From Ancylomarina salipaludis (lineage in GTDB: Bacteria; Bacteroidota; Bacteroidia; Bacteroidales; Marinifilaceae), in NCBI RefSeq assembly GCF_004122035.1, contig NZ_SAXA01000003.1, positions 186,001-250,000 on the forward strand: DNA of 64,000 nt, written 5' to 3'. Below, piece by piece: positions 62,213-64,000 of this stretch. The notes beneath the pieces were generated by a model. That model ran no database searches. It was given only the letters and a program-made list of their open reading frames with translations, and was not told the DNA's origin. The position numbers were made by a program, and so were the translations under genes. Numbering within the stretch: position 1 is the stretch's first letter; each line of letters starts with the position of its first letter.

Positions 62213-62677
62213 AATTAGGGTTTTGATTTTAAAATTATGCTCAGTAAAGAGCCTGTTTTTTTGTAGGCAAGTGTGGTTAACTGATGCGTAATTTTGAATT
62301 AAGCAGTCTAAATATAAATAAAAAAAGAGAGCTTACCTTATTTATTCCTGGAATAAAAAGTTGGGGTGACCTAAATATTAAGGAATTTTTGAGATGTTTA
62401 TTGTGTTGTAATCTTAATATTACTAGGGCTTTGTGTTTATTTATATTGTATATTGTTTAAATGGATAAAAAGATGATAAAATCGTTAATTTAGAGTTTAG
62501 CCATATGAGTCATTTTTGTTTTATTGCCTTAAGGATAGATTAGCGTTTTATTTCGTTAATAATGCAAAATGTATAATAGAACTTTGTTTTTTTATAGGAA
62601 TGAAGATTCCCCTTTTCTTTCCTTACATTTGTATGGAAATAATAATGAAGATTGTCGGGACTCAATATTTTAAATAG
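62213..62677. other. Intergenic region
   Basis: About 465 AT-rich bases between divergent genes, without a recognisable gene or RNA. A TACATTTG box (62624-62631) near the right end fits the -7 consensus for the next gene. Confidence 0.4.
62624..62631 (+). promoter_or_regulatory. Candidate -7 box of the VF530-type gene
   Basis: TACATTTG matches TAnnTTTG, 46 bases before the ATG at 62678. Confidence 0.45.
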
Positions 62678-62914
62678 ATGGAAGAGAATAATAAGATTAT
62701 GCAGGAACAGGTAAATAATCCGCTTCATGGGGTTAAATTGCTTGATATCTTAGAATATTTACATGCCGTTTATGGTTGGAAAGAATTGGGGGATAGAATA
62801 CAAATTCGTTGTTTCCAGTCTAATCCATCGATTAAATCGAGTTTAAAATTTCTTAGAAAAACCCCTTGGGCCAGAGAGCAGGTTGAACAATTATATTTGG
62901 AAACCTATAAATAG
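62678..62914 (+). CDS. VF530 family (DUF2132) DNA-binding-like protein
   Basis: A 78-residue protein. The core [36 protein letters not shown] and [18 protein letters not shown] matches the VF530/DUF2132 family, small helical proteins with proposed DNA-binding fold but no established role. Length is typical. It has its own promoter-like box and stands alone before the regulator gene. Confidence 0.93.
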   Translation: MEENNKIMQEQVNNPLHGVKLLDILEYLHAVYGWKELGDRIQIRCFQSNPSIKSSLKFLRKTPWAREQVEQLYLETYK

Positions 62915-63060
62915 GTCATTTTTAATATAGATATTTAGCTTTAATTCAATTGGATATTTTAAATCCAGGTCAGTTGCCATATGCTGATCTGGATTCTTTT
63001 TTTGCTGTTATTCGCTGGTTTTATGACTTGATTTGTGATTTTTTTATTTTTTAACACTTG

Positions 63061-63084
63061 TTAGTTCGGGGATAACCGAACTAA
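63061..63084 (+). promoter_or_regulatory. 24-bp palindromic operator, copy 1 (regulator promoter)
   Basis: TTAGTTCGG (63061-63069) and CCGAACTAA (63076-63084) form a perfect 9-base inverted repeat around a 6-base spacer. It ends three bases before the TATATTTG -7 box at 63088. A second copy is at 63680-63703. It fits a dimeric regulator site, probably autoregulation by the next gene. Confidence 0.7.
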
Positions 63085-63087
63085 TCG

Positions 63088-63095
63088 TATATTTG
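63088..63095 (+). promoter_or_regulatory. -7 box of the GbsR/MarR regulator gene
   Basis: TATATTTG matches TAnnTTTG, 22 bases before the ATG at 63116, and abuts the palindromic operator. Confidence 0.6.
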
Positions 63096-63115
63096 CATCA
63101 TTAAATGTTAAAATT

Positions 63116-63619
63116 ATGAATTCAGATAAGAGTTTGGAAGTACGCAAAAAGGAATTGGTTGAGAAGTTTGGTCTTTTCATGGAACGTCAGGAGAATTTAC
63201 CTCCTATTGCAGCCCGTATTTTTGCCAGCCTGTTTGTTAATAAAGGTGATGGAACGACTTTTGACGAATTAGTCAATTTCCTTTCTGCCAGCAAGAGTAC
63301 GATTTCTACTAATATACAGTTGCTTACAAATAGGGGGATGCTCACTTTTTTTACCAAACCTGGTGATCGTAAGAAGTATTTTATTCTTTCACCTGAATCA
63401 CTTTTGGCGCGTGTTGATGAAGAACTGATTCAATATCGGATGGAGTATCAAATTGTAAAGGAAATTATTGACTTCAGAGAAGAAATTAATGAACTGGATA
63501 CCAATACAATTGAAGTTAAATCTTATCCTTATCTCGATTTTCTTTCAAATTCGTTATCCCTTTTGGAAACCCTTAAAGAAAATGTAAAAGCGAATTGTCG
63601 TATAAACAGACAAGACTAA
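63116..63619 (+). CDS. GbsR/MarR-like transcriptional regulator
   Basis: A 167-residue winged-helix regulator. The HTH segment is FDELVNFLSASKSTISTNIQLLTNRGML, followed by the wing TKPGDRKKYFILS; the N-terminal ERQENLPPIAARIFASLFVN and a C-terminal helix complete the GbsR-type architecture of MarR relatives. Homologues commonly precede RND efflux genes and repress them. Supporting that here, a shared palindrome sits in front of this gene and in front of the efflux adaptor gene that starts 126 bases after its stop. Confidence 0.88.
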   Translation: MNSDKSLEVRKKELVEKFGLFMERQENLPPIAARIFASLFVNKGDGTTFDELVNFLSASKSTISTNIQLLTNRGMLTFFTKPGDRKKYFILSPESLLARVDEELIQYRMEYQIVKEIIDFREEINELDTNTIEVKSYPYLDFLSNSLSLLETLKENVKANCRINRQD

Positions 63620-63664
63620 TCAATTAATTTATGGCACTTTAATCAAATACAGATTTGCTGTATT

Positions 63665-63672
63665 TATTTTTG
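63665..63672 (+). promoter_or_regulatory. Candidate -7 box of the efflux operon
   Basis: TATTTTTG matches TAnnTTTG; operator copy 2 begins 8 bases downstream, a position suited to blocking RNA polymerase. Confidence 0.45.
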
Positions 63673-63679
63673 CGCCCCA

Positions 63680-63703
63680 TGAGTTCGGTGGTTAACGAAC
63701 TAA
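63680..63703 (+). promoter_or_regulatory. 24-bp palindromic operator, copy 2 (efflux operon promoter)
   Basis: TGAGTTCGG-TGGTTAA-CGAACTAA aligns without gaps to copy 1 at 63061-63084; the AGTTCG/CGAACT arms are intact. It lies just downstream of a TATTTTTG box, between the regulator and the adaptor gene. Confidence 0.65.
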
Positions 63704-63744
63704 ACGAACCAGTTAATAAAAACCTATAAAATATTAATGCAATC

Positions 63745-64000
63745 ATGATGAAAGGTAATTTTAAAATAATTATTGGCATGGCTCTATTGGCTTTGTCTTC
63801 CTGTGGTCAGCCAGAAAAAACTCAGATGGCTCATAAGGCAGCACCTTTTCAGGTTCAGACCATCGAGAAGTCGAATGTAACTATTTATAAAAAGTATGCG
63901 GCCAATATCGAAGGTGAACAAAATGTTGAAATTCGTTCAAAAGTAGCTGGCTTTATCGAAAAAATTTACATTGACGAAGGAGCTACAGTAAAAAAAGGAC
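63745..64000 (+). CDS. RND efflux periplasmic adaptor (HlyD/MFP family), 5' part
   Basis: The gene runs off the right edge after 85 codons. The start is a lipoprotein signal (IGMALLALSSC-GQ) typical of membrane fusion proteins in RND systems. Then FQVQTIEKSNVTIYKKYAANIEG and EIRSKVAGFIEKIYIDEGATVKKG, the biotinyl-lipoyl-like hairpin start of these adaptors. Downstream, an inner-membrane RND pump and outer-membrane channel are expected outside the window. Two ATGs (63745, 63748) are adjacent. Regulated probably by the preceding GbsR-type protein through the shared operator. Confidence 0.9.
   Translation, partial: MMKGNFKIIIGMALLALSSCGQPEKTQMAHKAAPFQVQTIEKSNVTIYKKYAANIEGEQNVEIRSKVAGFIEKIYIDEGATVKKG

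Overview
The window is chromosomal DNA of a Bacteroidota bacterium, most likely a marine Bacteroidales/Marinilabiliales-type organism; the placement is inferred from gene content and style, not from a search. Supporting signs are the AT-rich sequence, poor Shine-Dalgarno sites with A-rich leaders, several TAnnTTTG-type -7 promoter boxes, LSKKEQ...KGG peptide leaders, a DPP IV, a WbqC protein, a DUF1460/SpoIID/AmpG cluster, a fused glycogen synthase-phosphorylase and a BamA/TamB pair.

Layout. 1-545: end of tilS. 546-1545: a small accessory locus on the minus strand with three unannotated double-glycine-leader, cysteine-rich peptides (616-1245), a repeated dyad in front of two of them, and the 3' remnant of a thioredoxin-like (VKOR-Trx type) gene. 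1792-5158: two S9-family serine peptidases, convergent. 5501-8705: thrS-infC-rpmI-rplT, with infC apparently starting on ATA. 8884-15929: minus-strand operon for cell-wall fragment handling (GT2, DUF1460 amidase, HIT-like DUF4922, SpoIID-like, AmpG-like MFS) plus a YitT membrane protein. 16328-20796: dapB, two tandem lepB copies, wbqC. 20921-22005: nudix and nth. 22501-25377: papain-like lipoprotein and an ABC-F ATPase. 25438-29629: a MscS-type channel downstream of a 1020-residue STAND-like protein whose P-loop is degenerate, preceded by a 41-42-bp minisatellite (29742-30070). 30088-32817: small membrane protein and htpG. 33056-37073: ABC exporter pair and pepD. 37288-48241: glycogen/alpha-glucan cluster (branching enzyme, GH13, glycogen synthase-phosphorylase fusion, GH57, GT4). 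48737-49083: a decayed copy of the pepD 3' end, so the glycogen cluster is bracketed by direct repeats. 49252-51258: small proteins, tRNA-Leu(GAG) and a DUF5715 protein. 51576-57255: TamB and its BamA-family partner. 57774-62212: small proteins and a three-gene acyl-CoA (propionyl-CoA type) carboxylase operon. 62678-64000: VF530-type protein, then a GbsR/MarR-type regulator and the start of an RND efflux adaptor gene, sharing a 24-bp palindromic operator.

Most genes are housekeeping. The places that deserve attention are the orphan GG-leader peptide locus with its broken redox partner, the STAND-like/MscS pair, the mosaic lepB duplication, the pepD-flanked glycogen island with a (TTTG)7 tract in front of it, the ATA start of infC, and the regulator/efflux operator pair at the right end.
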